From assembly GCA_023238725.1 (NCBI GenBank), contig CM041554.1, positions 22,430,050 through 22,494,049 of the forward strand: DNA of 64,000 bases, written 5' to 3'. Within the stretch, counting starts at the first letter, position 1; every line of letters begins with the position of its first letter. The position numbers were made by a program, and so were the translations under genes. Source of the stretch: Scortum barcoo (lineage: Eukaryota; Chordata; Actinopteri; Centrarchiformes; Terapontidae). This document shows, piece after piece, positions 23,640-36,215 of this stretch. The notes under the pieces are model-generated. The model searched no databases, had not been told where the DNA came from, and saw nothing but the letters and a program-made list of their open reading frames with translations.

Positions 23640-23862
23640 AGTGTTACTTTATTCATGTTCAGCTCAGCCAACAACATTAAAGTACTGCTTATACATTGAA
23701 TGCATCTGAATCAATGATATATAATGGTATAACACTCACAGGGGAAATGTTTCTGAGTAACATGTACTTTAAGTTCATTTTACTGATAATACGTACGTTC
23801 ATTTCAGTGCTGTATTGGTACTTTTACTAATTTAAAGGCTCTGAATACTTCTTCCACCTCTC
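23640..23862 (-). repeat. Interspersed fish repeat (CAGTGGTGGAAGAAGTATTC family), reverse copy
   Basis: Read on the minus strand the right end gives GGTGGAAGAAGTATTCAGAG. It continues with the alternating AAGTA/GTACTT motifs of a widespread teleost non-autonomous repeat and an ATTAAAGTACTGCTTA-type segment. Related copies lie at 3875-3990 and 29911-30060. Family identification is from memory of typical fish repeats. Confidence 0.55.
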
Positions 23863-26800
23863 TTAAGTGATATAAAATGTACAGTGAAAAGCTACTAATA
23901 CATTTAATGGGCATATATAGGTTGCAATGGAAATCAACTAGTTTATGACTAACATATAGGTCATACATAAAGTGGTGTAAAAATAATGATGTATACAGGG
24001 TGTATTCACCCTCATAAGAGAAGTTGATAACCACAACCTTTCAAAGGGGAAATCATCTCACACCCACCATACAGGCTACTGCCAATGTTAATGAATGAAT
24101 TAAGTGACTAGTAGTGTTATAGTAAGGAATGAACATAAAGTCAACATACAGCTGCTTAAAGATGTTTTTTACACTAAGTGTTGAAAATGCTCGAGGTGTT
24201 TTGAGTTGCTTCAGGAGGGTGTGGTCCAATCTGGGGGCATTCATGGAAAAAATCGCCCCACCTGATTTCTTTTCTTTAACAAAAGCCTGATCGCAAAAGA
24301 AGGGAGAGGTTCTTCTTAGAGTCCTCCAAAACATACAACCAACCCCCCTGACAACCATGTATGACATGTTTCTACTATTGCTGAAACATACAAGTGCTCA
24401 TTTCATGTATTTACTCATCAGTTCATGGACAGGTATATACCTGTAAGACTGGCCTCTTCAGAGGTATTTCTGGCCTGAAGGAAAAACCCAGGATGGAGTA
24501 ATACTGAAGCTGCAGGCAGTCATCACAGGTGAGAAGAGCAGCTGAACCCTTGATCCCTTCATATATATTTTCTTTTATTTCTTCCTTTGGATAAAAATAG
24601 TGCTTAGTGTTTGAAACTTTACGATATTCTATAAGACTCAATAAAAGTCAAAAGTATTATAGAGTAAAAACCTGTAATACATAATAAGACTTTGTTAAGG
24701 ATTGTATCAAGAAAAATGTTCAAGTTCCATCAAATAATCCTCCTGGTTGGGCTTTAAAAAGCCACATTAGTTAGTCGTCATGTCATTCCCCAGTTAATAT
24801 AACTTTAATATCTGCTTCCAGTGTATACACATGAGCTTAATGTGAGTGTGCGTCTGTGTGTGAGTGGTCTAGACATGGTGGCATGAGCCCTGCCTTACTC
24901 ACAGGTGAGTAACACGCTGCTCAGACACACACACCTGGCGGAGCATCGGACATGTATCCACGAAACACAGGACCGTATATTTTTACTCCATCTGTTGCTT
25001 CAGATTCACACAGCACCACGTTAAATGTTCACCCAGATTAGATCCACTACTGGTTAACACATGGATAAGAAATATAGCAGTATATTTGTATTTGTATTAC
25101 TGAGAATAAAAGACTTAAAGCAGTTAGGTATATAGATTGAGGGTATATCACACTGATTTTAGCTGTGTTACACTAACTCCCAATCAGTTGTTAAATTGGT
25201 AATTAATAAATACTTTAGGAGCACTGTAGTCCTGATCCTTGTTACATCGCTGTCTGACTATTTATGCATCTTTTTCAGATTCTTCTTACATTTCATTTTA
25301 TATTAAAAACACATTTATAACTTTAGTGTATTTTGTCCCAATGATTAATCTGCTGCACGAGAGAATATTTTTGCTGTCGTTTGATAATCAGAAACATAAC
25401 TATTTGTGCTGTAGATAAATGGAAGAGTGTAAACATTTGTCCAAATATTCATTTGAAACTTCTTTTCTTCTGTCTGGCTGTCAGGGTTAAGACTAAGATT
25501 AGCTGAACAATGTCTAATTCACTGTGGGACCAGCATTCAGACAGTACACTCTCTCTCTCTCTCTTTCACTCACACACACACTCACACACAATAGCCAGCA
25601 CTGTTTGACTTAATGACTTAGTGGACTTAAAGTCCACCGGGCTGACATGGGAACAGACACTTAAGAGGAAGGTAGCTCTTTCGCAGGTTAATCTCTCTCG
25701 CCTGACTCACCTTCTCGAAAAATCTCCCTGTGGTGACATCACAGCTACTAACCAATCACATTCAGAGTAGATGTTGTCGTCAGAAAGACTTACCACTAAG
25801 GAGGAAGTGTCTTTCGGTGGAACTTCAGGGAAATTACAGTGTGCTTGCTCACCACCTAACCAATATCGTATGTGGGTATGGGTAGACTCTATGATGGTGG
25901 TCACTTCTTCTGAGTTTTTTGATGATGAATTCATGCTTAATGAGTGAAAATGCAGTGTGGACATGGGACCATTTGCAAGACTATGAATAGATTCTACAGA
26001 GTCAAAGGAAAAAAACATGGACACTGTCGATGGTCAGTGCAAGCCCACCTGTGATTTTTTGATAAAACAACACCTGAGGAACACCAAGTTTGCTGCAGCA
26101 TCTCATTGGCTTGTTTTTAGCACGTTGGCATAAGCTATGAGGAGACTATGTTTTTCATTGAGAGAAAATGACTTGTTTTTCCTCTCCTGATTTGAGCCAG
26201 CCTCAGGTAGCCAGGTGGATGCAGATGGGTTACCACGAGGCATATGTTCCATCTTTCATAGGTTGTGTATAAAAGACCCAAAGTGAATGATTTAAACAGC
26301 AGTGGTATAGGAATGATTCTGTCTCATATATATTTAACCCTAAAAGTGGTTGAACACTGTATTTATAAAAGAGTTATTGAATGATAGAGTTCTTCCATTT
26401 CTAACAAATCATACATTTTACATATCTTTAGAATCCCTGTACAAAACTGTCTGGTAATCAAGCAGATAGCACTTAGTTAGTTAGTTAGTTAGTTAGTATC
26501 TACTAGGTAATTTTAAAAAGTTTGTAGTGTGTGTGTCTGTGTCAGCTGTCAGTGTTATCCACTCATCAACATCACCGTGTCAGCTGCCTTGCGATGTCAT
26601 GTTTTGGTGGTGAACAGGTCAGACCTGTTTCTGGTTGTCAGTCGTCACCGTGACAGCAACTGAAACATGGACAGGAATGTGGCGAAAACACAAATTCATA
26701 TTGTCTTCCTGATCTGGAGAGGACTACTGACATACAGTCTCACACTCCATTTACACACTAGTTCACTATTTGTTAAGTCTTTTTTTGATAAGTCTTTTTT

Positions 26801-27019
26801 TTTCTATTAAGGGTTCAGTCATTTACTCTATAAAATATCACCTTTGAGAAACAGCAATGTTTTTTTTTTCTTACTTGACATATCCTTAAAATATTTCAAA
26901 ATGCAATGTTCATGGACTAATTTGTTTATTGATTAATCATCCTCACATCTGGTGTGACTGGCATTTTCTTTATTACAAGCGAGCTAACATTATCCCAACA
27001 ACACCAAGAGTCTGTAGAA

Positions 27020-27290
27020 ATGCTGGCAGCTCTCTAATGCTATGCTTTACACGGTGGTGCTTTGTGTGAAATATTAATGTCAGCTATCCAACATGCTCAC
27101 TGTTAGCCACAGTACTAATAATTGCTAATTAGCGCAAAACACAGTCACAGATCACCAAAGACAGTTGGCCCGGATATCTGTTCATTTCAGTCAATTCAAT
27201 AGTGAACTGAGATATTTCAGTCTGGACCAAATTGATAGAGCGACCATCCCCAGAGCCACACCACCAACTATGACTAAAGGAGTACCACTA
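27020..27290 (+). repeat. Degenerate copy of a common teleost interspersed repeat
   Basis: The segment carries the pattern of a known fish repeat: GTTAGC/ACATGCT blocks, TTGCTAATTAGC, CAAAACACA, then GAGATATTTCAGTCTGGACC and CCATCCCCAGAGCCAC. An internal deletion relative to full copies is likely. It has no coding capacity. Confidence 0.55.
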
Positions 27291-27858
27291 TGCATCGTGC
27301 ACTGTTGAGTACCAAATGAAACTAAGACAAAGTGACAAGCTTTAAATGAAGGCTCGTGCTGTTGATTACTCAACAACTGTTTGAAAGTAGATTCTTATTC
27401 TAAAATGCAAGAGCATGTTTTGAACATTTCATTTTTTTCAGACTGCGCTTTCAGAGGTGTTAAACTGGTTAAAGTCCATTTGTGCGTCTTATCACAGCTT
27501 TGGTTGTCTGGAGCAAGGCAAGTGAACTGTTAACTTCCCATAGAGTGCAGCACCTTTTGACCTGTGACCCCTCGTCACAGGATGTCAGTGATTTTTCCTC
27601 CTCAGATTATTTCATTTGAAGGATGTTTCATGCTTCATGTTGACCTATGTGGCTTAACTCATGCACAGCTGACATTAAAATAATACTCTTCTGATTTCCA
27701 CCTTGCCTCTGATTGTGTTAATAATTGAGTGTGTTTTGGATCAGATCACTCCGTCCTTGTTCTCACCTCAGTCTTGTCAAGAAGACAAAAAAAACACAGT
27801 AAACACATCTGATGCAACCTCACCAGGCAGTTTCAGCTGCAGCTCTGCGGGTCATGAG

Positions 27859-27895
27859 GTGTGTGTGTGTCTGTGTGTGTGTGTGTGTGTGTGTG
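27859..27895. repeat. (GT)n microsatellite
   Basis: GT tract interrupted once by CT, about 37 bases. Confidence 0.9.
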
Positions 27896-28551
27896 CATGT
27901 GAAGCGCAGATAAACAGGCGTGGTGTCAGGTGTCCTGTGACTGTATCTTTAGTTTATACAGTCATAAAAACACACTCTTGCACATGTGAGCTGTCCTGCC
28001 TTTAACCTCTGTAGTTTTCCTGTTTCTCTCTCTCTCTCCTGATCTACCTGTAAGCCTTATTTCACACACAAGGAATTTTCCCTTTACAGTTACTATAATG
28101 TGATGCTTTCTGTTCAAATTATTACTTTTGCAGGATTCGTGGCAAATTAAGCATGAATTAAAACATTTCATGGGACAAAAACAACTGCCGGCAACTACAA
28201 AGCTGGCACGTCCGCTGCAATCCAGACTTATTTAACTACATATTAACTGGATGGGCTGATGTAGGCAGAGGATCATGTCCTGTTCTCTAAATAACACTTG
28301 ATTGTTGCAACACTTTTTTTGCACCACAGCTTAATCTGTCTGTTCAGTGTGTTTCCTTGAATGTCAATGATGTCGACCAATCTGTGCATCAGTTTACACA
28401 CAGAGCAGTTTTGTAAAGAAAAGTCTGCATTTCATTTTGCAATCGATGGTAATCACAATTAGAATGACAGATTGTTTGTTGCTGCTGAGTCTCTGCTGAC
28501 TCTCACTCACAAAACCAAATGAAACATGACTCTTCTCAGCAAATGTTTGCA

Positions 28552-28557
28552 TTTATT
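28552..28557 (-). terminator. Polyadenylation signal of sting1
   Basis: TTTATT on the plus strand gives AATAAA on the minus strand only about 50 bases after the TAG at 28608. The 3'UTR would therefore be very short. A more distal site cannot be excluded. Confidence 0.5.
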
Positions 28558-28607
28558 AAAGGTGGTGTGACTAGACTATAGTATAAAATAGAGAGGTGTG
28601 TGTGTAT

Positions 28608-28879
28608 CTATGTGTTTACATAAACGTCAGTGTTCTCAACAGGTGCCTTCAGAGACTTTGGTTTGTCCAGGCTGAACATGAGCGTGGGCTCCCTGCTCAT
28701 CGGCTCATGGTTGAAAGGTGGAGTACTTGGCGGGGCAGTCGTTGGAGCACTTGAAGTTGTCCTGAACGGGTTCACCTCCTGCTGAGGAGGTGGGGTGAGG
28801 CAGAACTCCTCTTTCTCCTGCTGCTGCAGGTGTCTGAGGATGGCTTTGGAGAGGAAGTGAGGGTCATCCTCATGCTCAT
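28608..28879 (-). CDS. sting1: sting1 coding exon 6 (C-terminal tail)
   Basis: Acceptor TCCTTCTAG. It encodes the last helix (LRHLQQQEKEEF), a Pro/Thr/Ser linker, the REPTLMFSLDKPKSL signalling motif and APVENTDVYVNT before TAG. Confidence 0.93.
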
Positions 28880-31800
28880 CTAGAAGGAGAAGAAGAAAAT
28901 ATGATCTATGTTTGTTTGAGCATCCTGCCCCTAATCGTAGGCATTAGTCTTTTTCAGTTGTCCATCCTTGTTAAGATAGTACTAAGCTAATAAAATCACA
29001 TGGTAAAGTATTTATGCAATGAAATTGGATTTTGTACCCCCCCATATAAAGATTATCAGTTCACCTGAGGCCAGAGATAACTGCACCAAAGCCAAAAAAA
29101 GTTCCCAACACTGATACTTTGACCTTCATCCTTTATTTCAGTTATAGGGCCTAAACTGTGTGGCACAGAACATCAACAAAAACATCAGCCGTTTTAAAAA
29201 AACACAAACACACAAATCCTGATTGTCAGTCCTCATGAAGAAGCAGATAAGCTAAAAGCTGAAATCCCCCTAAAAGCTGTCTGTCTGATGCTGTGAGGTG
29301 TGTGTAAAGTTTCCTCACACTAACACACACACACACAGACACACACTTGGCTGGTGACCTACCATTGAGCAGGATGAGTTTGTAGCGGTTGCGACACTCC
29401 AGCGAGTGCTCCAGTATGTCCTGCAGGGTCCTGTAGAAAAGCAGAACCTGCTGTCTGCGCTCAGGCTCCCCAAAACCAGCACTGCTCTCCTGGGACATGC
29501 TGTAAAGGGTCAGCAGAGGCGTTGCATACTCCACCACACAGTCACGGTCCTGTTCACGTACACACACACATTAACAAAACAGACACCCAGAGATAGATAT
29601 ATTACATGACAAATAATCCTTTAAAAGCTTGTTGAAGTCTGGCACCAGAAATGGTTGATTACCATGTTTTACAGGTAGATGGTGCTGCTACTGTGCTTTG
29701 CTAAATTAGATCCCGACTGGTGAAATCTCAGGTTTAACCAGGAGGTGGTACTCATGCTGTGCAAGGGAAGGCAAACAGCATGCGTGAAGTGAACCCAGCT
29801 TTAAAATATGTTTATGACAACGGAACAAAAGTCTTCTGTGGTGTGATGTTCAGAGTTCAGAGAATAAAGTTATCAGTCAGTTCAGTATAGTCACTCATAA
29901 TAGTTTTCATCAGTGGTGGAAGACATACTCGACATAGATCTTACTAAGCACTTAAGTAAAATTAGCAATAAGTTCTTCTTTCATGGGTTACTTAATAGTA
30001 ATAAACTTTATCAACAAAATGTTTACTTAAATGGATATCATGTCACTTTTTGCTAAACAGCAGCTTCAGTTCCTTAATGTGACAGTTATGTAATAATGGT
30101 AGATTTACTGCAAGGGCAGAATAAGCAGAAAAGAATGATCAAGTCAGCAAAATCACTCTGCAACATCCATTAACACACACACATAATATCTATCAAAGAT
30201 TGATAATGTTTGCCACCATAAGCTATGTCAGACCCAGTAAATCATTGAGTGTGCTGGTTTAATTCTTTATTTCTTTAGTACGATTAGAAATGTATTTACT
30301 CTTTCAAAAGTGATTTAGTCTCCCTTTATCAAAACTAGTAGAGTAGTAGATGGCTATATAAATAACTGGAATATAATCACTGACCCATTAAAATGTAGGA
30401 AATAATGTATTGTTCTGGCCTGGGATATTTATGATAGAGCGAACACAATTAGTTGATGGACAGAAAATTAACTTGCAACTATTTAACAATGAGTTATTGT
30501 TCTTTAATTAAAAAATATTACTTGGTGGCAGCTTCTCCAGTGTAAGGATTTGCAGCTTTTCTCTTGTTTCATTTAACTGTAAAATGAATGTCTTCAGATT
30601 TCATACTGGTGGTCGGACAAAACATGAAGACGTCACCTCAGACGACCATGTGATGGGCATTTATTAATATTTTCACCTTATAGACTAAGGACCTATTTGA
30701 ATTATTAAGAAAATGGTCATCACATTAATCTGCTGTGAAAATAAACACCAGTTGCCACCTTAATTCATGAGATATGAATGTATGTTTTGAATGTAAAATA
30801 TTGATCTCTTAAATACCCATAGTTTCACGTACTCCACGGACAGTTGCCACCTCCAGAAGTTCTCCGATGACACTGCCATGTGGGATGTTGTGGGATGTGT
30901 GTCAGAGGGGAACGACTGTGAGTACAGGAAGGTCATCATGGACTTTGTCGACTGGTGTGAGCTGAATCACCTTCAAGTCAATGCCAGCAAGACAAAGGAG
31001 ATGGTGATCGACTTCAGCAGAAATCACTCAGGAAACCCTCAGCTGACATTGCACCAGCTGAACATCCAGGGACGCTGACATCGAGAGAGTGAGGACAGGG
31101 ACAAGACATGACACCGAGAGAGTGAGGACGTACAAGTACACTGGGTGTTCACAAGTACAACAAACTGGGTGTTCACTTAAATAACAAACTGGACTGGACT
31201 GACAACACTGACTCGCTCTACAAGAGAGGGTCAGAGTCGTCTGTACATGCTGAGGAGGCTGGGATCTTTGGGTGTGTGCAGGCCACTGCTGAGGACCTTT
31301 TTATGAGACTGTGGTGGCGTCTGTGGTCTCCTATGCAGTGGTCTGCTGGGGAGGGGGGCTGTTCTGAGCGGGACAAGAAGAGGCTCAACAGACTGATTCA
31401 AAAGAGCCAGCTCAGTCTGTGGCTGCCCCCTGGACTCCATCGAGGTGATGGGGGAGAGGAGGGCTCTGGCCAAACTGTCCACCATCATGGACAACACCTC
31501 CCACCCTCTGCATCAGACTGTGGGGGCCTTAAGCAGCTCCTTCAGCAACAGACTCAGACACCCAAGGTGTAGGAAGGAGCGCTTCCGCAGGTCCTTCATC
31601 CCAAACACCATCAGACTGTTTAATGCTGCACTATAAACCTTTGTCATCGTAACAAACACTTCCATACCACAGTAGGACTGATGTTTACTGATGTTTCATC
31701 ATTGCACTGATGTTTACTGATGTTTACTGATGTCCTAGCCATGCACTTTATGGTCTTTTTTCATTCCACTCATTTACTCTACTGTTCAGTCATATCTGCT

Positions 31801-34800
31801 ACATATCCATATTCACCTGTGCAATAACACCTCACCACAGCACATCTTAACTGGGTGAGGCTGTGTATATAAATACTGTTTCTGTTTCTTTCTTTTTTTT
31901 CTGTTATTATTATTACTATTTTCACTATTTATTGTAAATACTGTTTTTTATGTCTTGTGTGTTTTTTCATCTACTATTTAATGTCTCTTTTACTTGTTTT
32001 TTGAGCTGCTGTGACAGTGGAATTTCCCCACTGTGGGATCAATAAAAGATCTTATCTTATCTTATCTTATCTTATGAAAGTGGCAAAGCAAAGTCCCTCT
32101 AAAATGCAAGGGAGTAGAATTATAAAGTAATTTAAATTGAAAATACGCAAGTAAAGAACTGTTCTGTGAAATGACTGCAACTAAAAAATACTTGGATATG
32201 TATTGGTGGCTATTTCTGGCCTCGCATGAAACTCTGACTGTTTTCATGCAGCCCAAACTTCCTTTCCCTCAACTAAACTACAGGGGTGGATTTGAGTACA
32301 ATCAGTGTTAGATTTGCTACATCAAACATATTGAATATGGAACACACTGGCGGCCTATCTTGAAATATTGAAAAAAAAAACTATACAGAAACAGCCCCTT
32401 GAGTCTGTCACTTCACTCTGACTCTCTCTCTCTCTGTTGCATTTTAGCTGCGCAGTCTTTACAAATCTGATCAAAGGAGAAAATATCAGCACACAAGTCT
32501 TTCAACTCACACTGGCAATAAGAAGACCGACACCGAGTTGAAATACAGCACAAGTAGCTCAGTGGCATTCAGACTGCAGGTTCTCTGATTACCTTTTTTT
32601 GATGGTGACGGAATATTTTTGCCGTGCACCTCAGAGAAATTTCTGAATATAATCTGCTCCTAGTTATCTGATTACAACCGGATGGGCAACTTCATCAGTT
32701 TGCAATCCAATTTCAGATCTATAACTCAAAACAAGAAAGGTATACAGTTCTGAGATAAAGTTAGATATTGTTCAGCCAAAGAGAACAAAGAATGGGTGGA
32801 TGGCATACAGCTATTCATCCTTTATTAAAAACATGTATTCATACTATCTAAATTATGGTACTACTAAATTTCATTTTTCATGCCTGCATACCTTCCCATG
32901 CTCGTCCAGCACTCTGTAGACGCTGTGCCTGTAGACCCGCCCCCGGACTCCTGCCCTGTCTATCTCATTGTTGGGCAGGTTGTCATAGAATTTGATGTTG
33001 TCGTCCTCGTCCTCCAGCTTGTGAGAAATGTTGGCATTGAGAGGTATGAGGATGAGGAGCTTCCTGGAGCCACGACCCCAGTGGCCGCTGGCACGATGGG
33101 TGGCACAAAATGCTGTGATGGAATTTTCCAAATCTGATCGGACACAGATACCCAAAGTACATGCAATTAAATGTATTATATTGTACAGGTAAAGTTCACA
33201 TGTGATAAAAGGAGAACAAACCAAATGGCCAGAGTGTGTGTGTGTGTTTTGATGTTACTGACGCGGCAGCACCAGTCGCAGGTAGCCCAGGTAGAAGGAC
33301 CAGGCCAGGCCGTGTGCCACGTTCATCTTCCTCCCCTCGCAGATGTCTGAGACCTCCACCTCTGATGGACCCTGCACACCGACCACAGAAATAGCCAGAG
33401 GGACATCACAACACTTCACCTCTGCTCAGGAGCAGAGAAAAGGGCATCCCTGCACCCGTGCTGCCCTTTCCTATGTAGGACAAATATATTTTTAGGTATA
33501 ATTTAGGGGACAGGGACAGCTACATCCAAGCCTGGGCTGGATTTGAATACATAATGCTACCAGTTTCAATAAGGAGTCTGAGGAAACAGTGAACTTTGTT
33601 GTAGCTTTGAATTGTACAGCAACTCTTTGAGGACAGTGTGAGTGCTATGGTCATTTTTGCTGATGAAGACATATTTTGAGCCTATTTTGAGCCTATTTTA
33701 ACTCCAGAAATGCCATATCAATTACAATCAACTGATGCTTCGGGACGTGTTCTTACACAGGGACAGCTCAGTCTCAAGTGTAGTGCTCTTATGCTAAAAT
33801 AGAGCTATTTTTTCACTTCTACCGTGGCGCTCTGAGTTGTTAAAGTACAGCAAGCTCTGAGATGATGACCTCTCTTATAAAAGCAATTATCTAATTTAAT
33901 CAGGATTATGAAAAGAGAGAGAGAAAGATTCCCTCTGCACAGTTTTTCCAGATGTCCAGGACATGTTTTACTCGTAAAAACATTGTTCTAAAGCGAAGAA
34001 TCCTCTTTAAGTAGATCTATAGTGTAACTTCAGGCTGCTGGTTTCACTATCTTACATCAAATGAAAGTTATTGTGGGCTTTTGCCATGAGTTTGATCTTG
34101 CCAATATTGAAAAAATACTAACATACTAACATACTTGACATGTTGTTAGCTGGCTGCTGGTAGCTGAGGTGTAAGCTTTGTGTCTCTGAGATGTTGGTCA
34201 TTGTTAGCTTGCTTTGGAGAGCTGAGCTGACTGTGTGGTGAAGGTGTTTAGCACATGAATGAATAAACATTTAACTCTGACTCTTAAAATTGAGGACTCA
34301 GTCACCACTGAATTGATCAGTTGCTTTAAGAGGTTGAGCTCCTCCCACTGGTGAATGAGAGTACTGCTGTCAGCTCAGTGGTGATCTACAGGATTTCATT
34401 ACTTTGTTAAAAGCTGGTTAAGATAAGCTAACCTTATAAACAATGTTCATGCAGGTCTGGTTTTGGACTGAACATACCGCTAACTGAAGACAGAATCGGT
34501 GCCAAACATTGCAGTGTTTTAAATGATGATGCATTCACTTAATGATGAATGTACTTAAAAGTGTCTGAACACTGAGCTTATCACTGAGCTTGGAGAAAAG
34601 TGACCTCGCTGTATAATCATTGAGACAGTATTAACCAATCCTCTTCTTAAAACTCTGTTGTTGTGTTTTTTAAAACTTAAAAGCTTCAAGTCATATCAGA
34701 AGCATTGGTCACAGACAGTGAAGCAGAAACAGAGTGACATACTGAATGAGTGCAGGTATATTTTCTGAAACCAAAAATTGGCTTTGAGAAGTTGCAGTAT

Positions 34801-36215
34801 TAACAAGGTGGAGATGTCCACTCCTTGTAGCTACATTTACCTTCACTCTGCCATTATCCCCAGTACATGCTAATTTAAAGCGCTGTACCAGTGATTTTGT
34901 ATGTTGTAGCCTGTACTATGAATATCAGTGAATCACCATTGTCCAAAGCACACTGTTGTGTTTTAGATCTTTTAGTCTGTTTTCCAAGGTTTTACATTAC
35001 TTTCTAAATGGATAGAAACTAAGGCAACCTGGAGGGGCAAAAAAACATTAGTACTTGGTAATACAGTAAGTATGTGGACACTGAAATGATCCTTTAACAA
35101 GGAGCACATCTGTCTTGTAATGTCAGTAAGAAAGGGACAACAGCAGTGTTTGTATGTTTGTGGACCTCACCAGGACTCCCAGGCTTTTGAACAGCGCGTA
35201 AAGAACCGAGGCCAGGACAAGGAGTTTCCAGCACTGGCCTTCGTGTGGCAGCGGTTGCTCGGCCAGGTAGAGCAGAAGGCCTGCCAGCCCTGCAGCCAGG
35301 AGGGTCTGTCCCCCAAAACCACAGGCTGGCAGCACATGGCCCAGCAGCCCTTGGCCTCGATACCTGGTAAAAAACAGACGGAAAGAGGGTACTGTTGTCC
35401 CTGTTACCTTGTCTGTACCATGTCACTGTTGTTCCACTGAATCCTCAGTTTAGCATTTTATTATTAATCAAACAATTAATTAATTTATAGAGATTGAAAG
35501 CGTTACTAAAACACACTTTTACTGTGATGTGGCGACATCTATGTGCCTCTGTACATCTTTACAGGAAGGGTTTGGCAGTGAATGGCAAGATGTAACATGT
35601 TGACAGGAAGAAGCTGATTTTGCTTTTGCTTTTGATCTCTTCAGGTCATTGAGAAAATGTGTGCACACAACACTGATACGTCATCAACTTAAAAAAATCT
35701 GACACGACTGCTAGCAAACAGCAGCTTAATTACACATAGAGCAGAGACGGACAAACACGTGTTTGTGTCCACATGACCGAAGAATGTAAGATGTATGTAT
35801 GAACAAAGTATATTGATTAGAATATTTAGAAATGCAAAAGCACAATAAAACCCAAATGCTACACTAGCCATACCAGACCATAAATATTCAAATGACAAAG
35901 TTTGCCAAGGTTCTCTGTCTTTTGGTCACTCTTCTTACTCCAGCAGATTGTAACACATGTGCAAACACAACCACACTTTTTTTCTCACCTCGTATTTGAA
36001 TGGTACAGCATCTCCTCTGCCAGCAGACAGAGCCCGTGCAGCAAAGGACCAAGGGTCAGGATGAGTATTACCATGGCAACCCAGCCAAATAACCTTTCAG
36101 GTGACTGAAGCATGATAGCTCCTATGGTTATGGCAGCCAGCACCGCAGCACACACCTTTGGCAAATTCCCACGAGGCCGCGGGATGAGAGCATCTTGATC
36201 TTGAAGGCACTGCAT
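28608..36215 (-). CDS. sting1: Stimulator of interferon genes (STING), complete, six coding exons
   Basis: Complement of 35989-36215, 35171-35363, 33263-33371, 32892-33133, 29363-29549 and 28608-28879: 409 residues (human 379), every junction in frame. STING is an ER membrane sensor of cyclic dinucleotides such as cGAMP that recruits TBK1/IRF3 and activates NF-kB. Four hydrophobic segments lie at about 21-37, 43-68, 95-110 and 121-140. The ligand-binding domain has NVAHGLAWSFYLGYLRL (157-173), DRAGVRGRVY (235-244) and VEYATPL (263-269). S165, Y170, R236, R242, Y244, E264 and T267 match the human ligand contacts S162, Y167, R232, R238, Y240, E260 and T263. The tail (320-409) has a pLxIS-like REPTLMFS with Ser389 and a terminal PVENTD. 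Of the two human palmitoylated cysteines only one (C90) is retained. An upstream non-coding exon carries an ISRE. Its introns contain a LINE and other repeats. Confidence 0.96.
29363..29549 (-). CDS. sting1: sting1 coding exon 5 (EYATP segment)
   Basis: Acceptor GTGAACAG, donor G|GTAGGT. It encodes VVEYATPLLTLYSMSQESSA and the helix LFYRTLQDILEH, closely matching the human segment around E260/T263. Confidence 0.95.
29911..30060 (+). repeat. Interspersed repeat (CAGTGGTGGAAG family) in sting1 intron
   Basis: It begins CAGTGGTGGAAGACATACTC and contains ACTAAGCACTTAAGTAAAAT and GTTACTTAA motifs of the same family as 23640-23862. Confidence 0.5.
30425..30715 (+). repeat. Interspersed repeat (TTAGTTGAT...GACAGAAAATTAA family), copy A
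   Basis: The segment has ATTAGTTGATGGACAGAAAA, GGATTTGCAGCTTTTCTC, GGTGGTCGGACAAAACA and GTGATGGGCATTTATTA in the order of a very common teleost non-autonomous element. A second, more diverged copy lies at 60525-60831. Confidence 0.7.
30825..32075 (+). mobile_element. 3' part of an L2/Rex1-like non-LTR retrotransposon
   Basis: The plus strand encodes the end of a reverse transcriptase: LQKFSDDTAMWDVVG (the FADD-box position), FVDWCELNHLQVNASKTKEM, then after frame breaks NNKLDWTDNTDSLYKRG, CWGGGCSERDKKRLNRLIQK, GERRALAKLSTIMDNTSHPL and SNRLRHPRCRKERFRRSFIP. The 3' end has CCCCACTGTGGGATCAATAA and a TTATC pentamer tail (32049-32074), typical of fish elements of this kind. It is 5'-truncated and has several stops, so it is a dead copy. 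The clade is uncertain. Confidence 0.85.
32892..33133 (-). CDS. sting1: sting1 coding exon 4 (central ligand-binding domain)
   Basis: Acceptor CCGATCAG (a weak pyrimidine tract), donor AAG|GTATGC. It encodes KLLILIPLNANIS and the lid region DRAGVRGRVYRHSVYRVLDE with both conserved arginines. Confidence 0.92.
33263..33371 (-). CDS. sting1: sting1 coding exon 3 (start of the ligand-binding domain)
   Basis: Acceptor GTGTGCAG, donor C|GTCAGT. It encodes GPSEVEVSDICEGRK followed by NVAHGLAWSFYLGYLRLVLP, the dimer-interface helix of the cytosolic domain. Confidence 0.93.
35171..35363 (-). CDS. sting1: sting1 coding exon 2 (membrane segments 3 and 4)
   Basis: Acceptor TTTTACCAG, donor CTG|GTGAGG. 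It encodes RYRGQGLLGHVLPACGFGG, then two hydrophobic segments ending KSLGVL. The Cys here corresponds to the human C88/C91 palmitoylation region. Confidence 0.92.
35989..36215 (-). CDS. sting1: sting1 coding exon 1 (N-terminus, first two membrane segments)
   Basis: The exon begins exactly at the ATG after the acceptor CCCCGACAG and ends NT|R at AG|GTGAGA. It encodes VCAAVLAAITIGAIML and GWVAMVILILTLGPLLHGL, the first two hydrophobic stretches. Confidence 0.9.

Larger units (their letters stand above)
23034..28551. other. Gene-free intergenic region between the hAT remnant and the sting1 3' end
   Basis: I find no convincing exon here. It contains a reverse-oriented CAGTGGTGGAAG-type repeat (23640-23862), a copy of a common fish repeat (27020-27290), an AGTT tetranucleotide tract near 26474-26497, a CT tract near 25551, and a GT tract at 27859-27895. 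The short frames have no homology that I recognise. Confidence 0.5.

Noticed and set aside
31231..31636. Minus-strand and overlapping plus-strand frames in the LINE remnant
   Set aside because: The plus-strand reverse-transcriptase similarity explains the region. The other frames are shadows and the LINE itself is broken.
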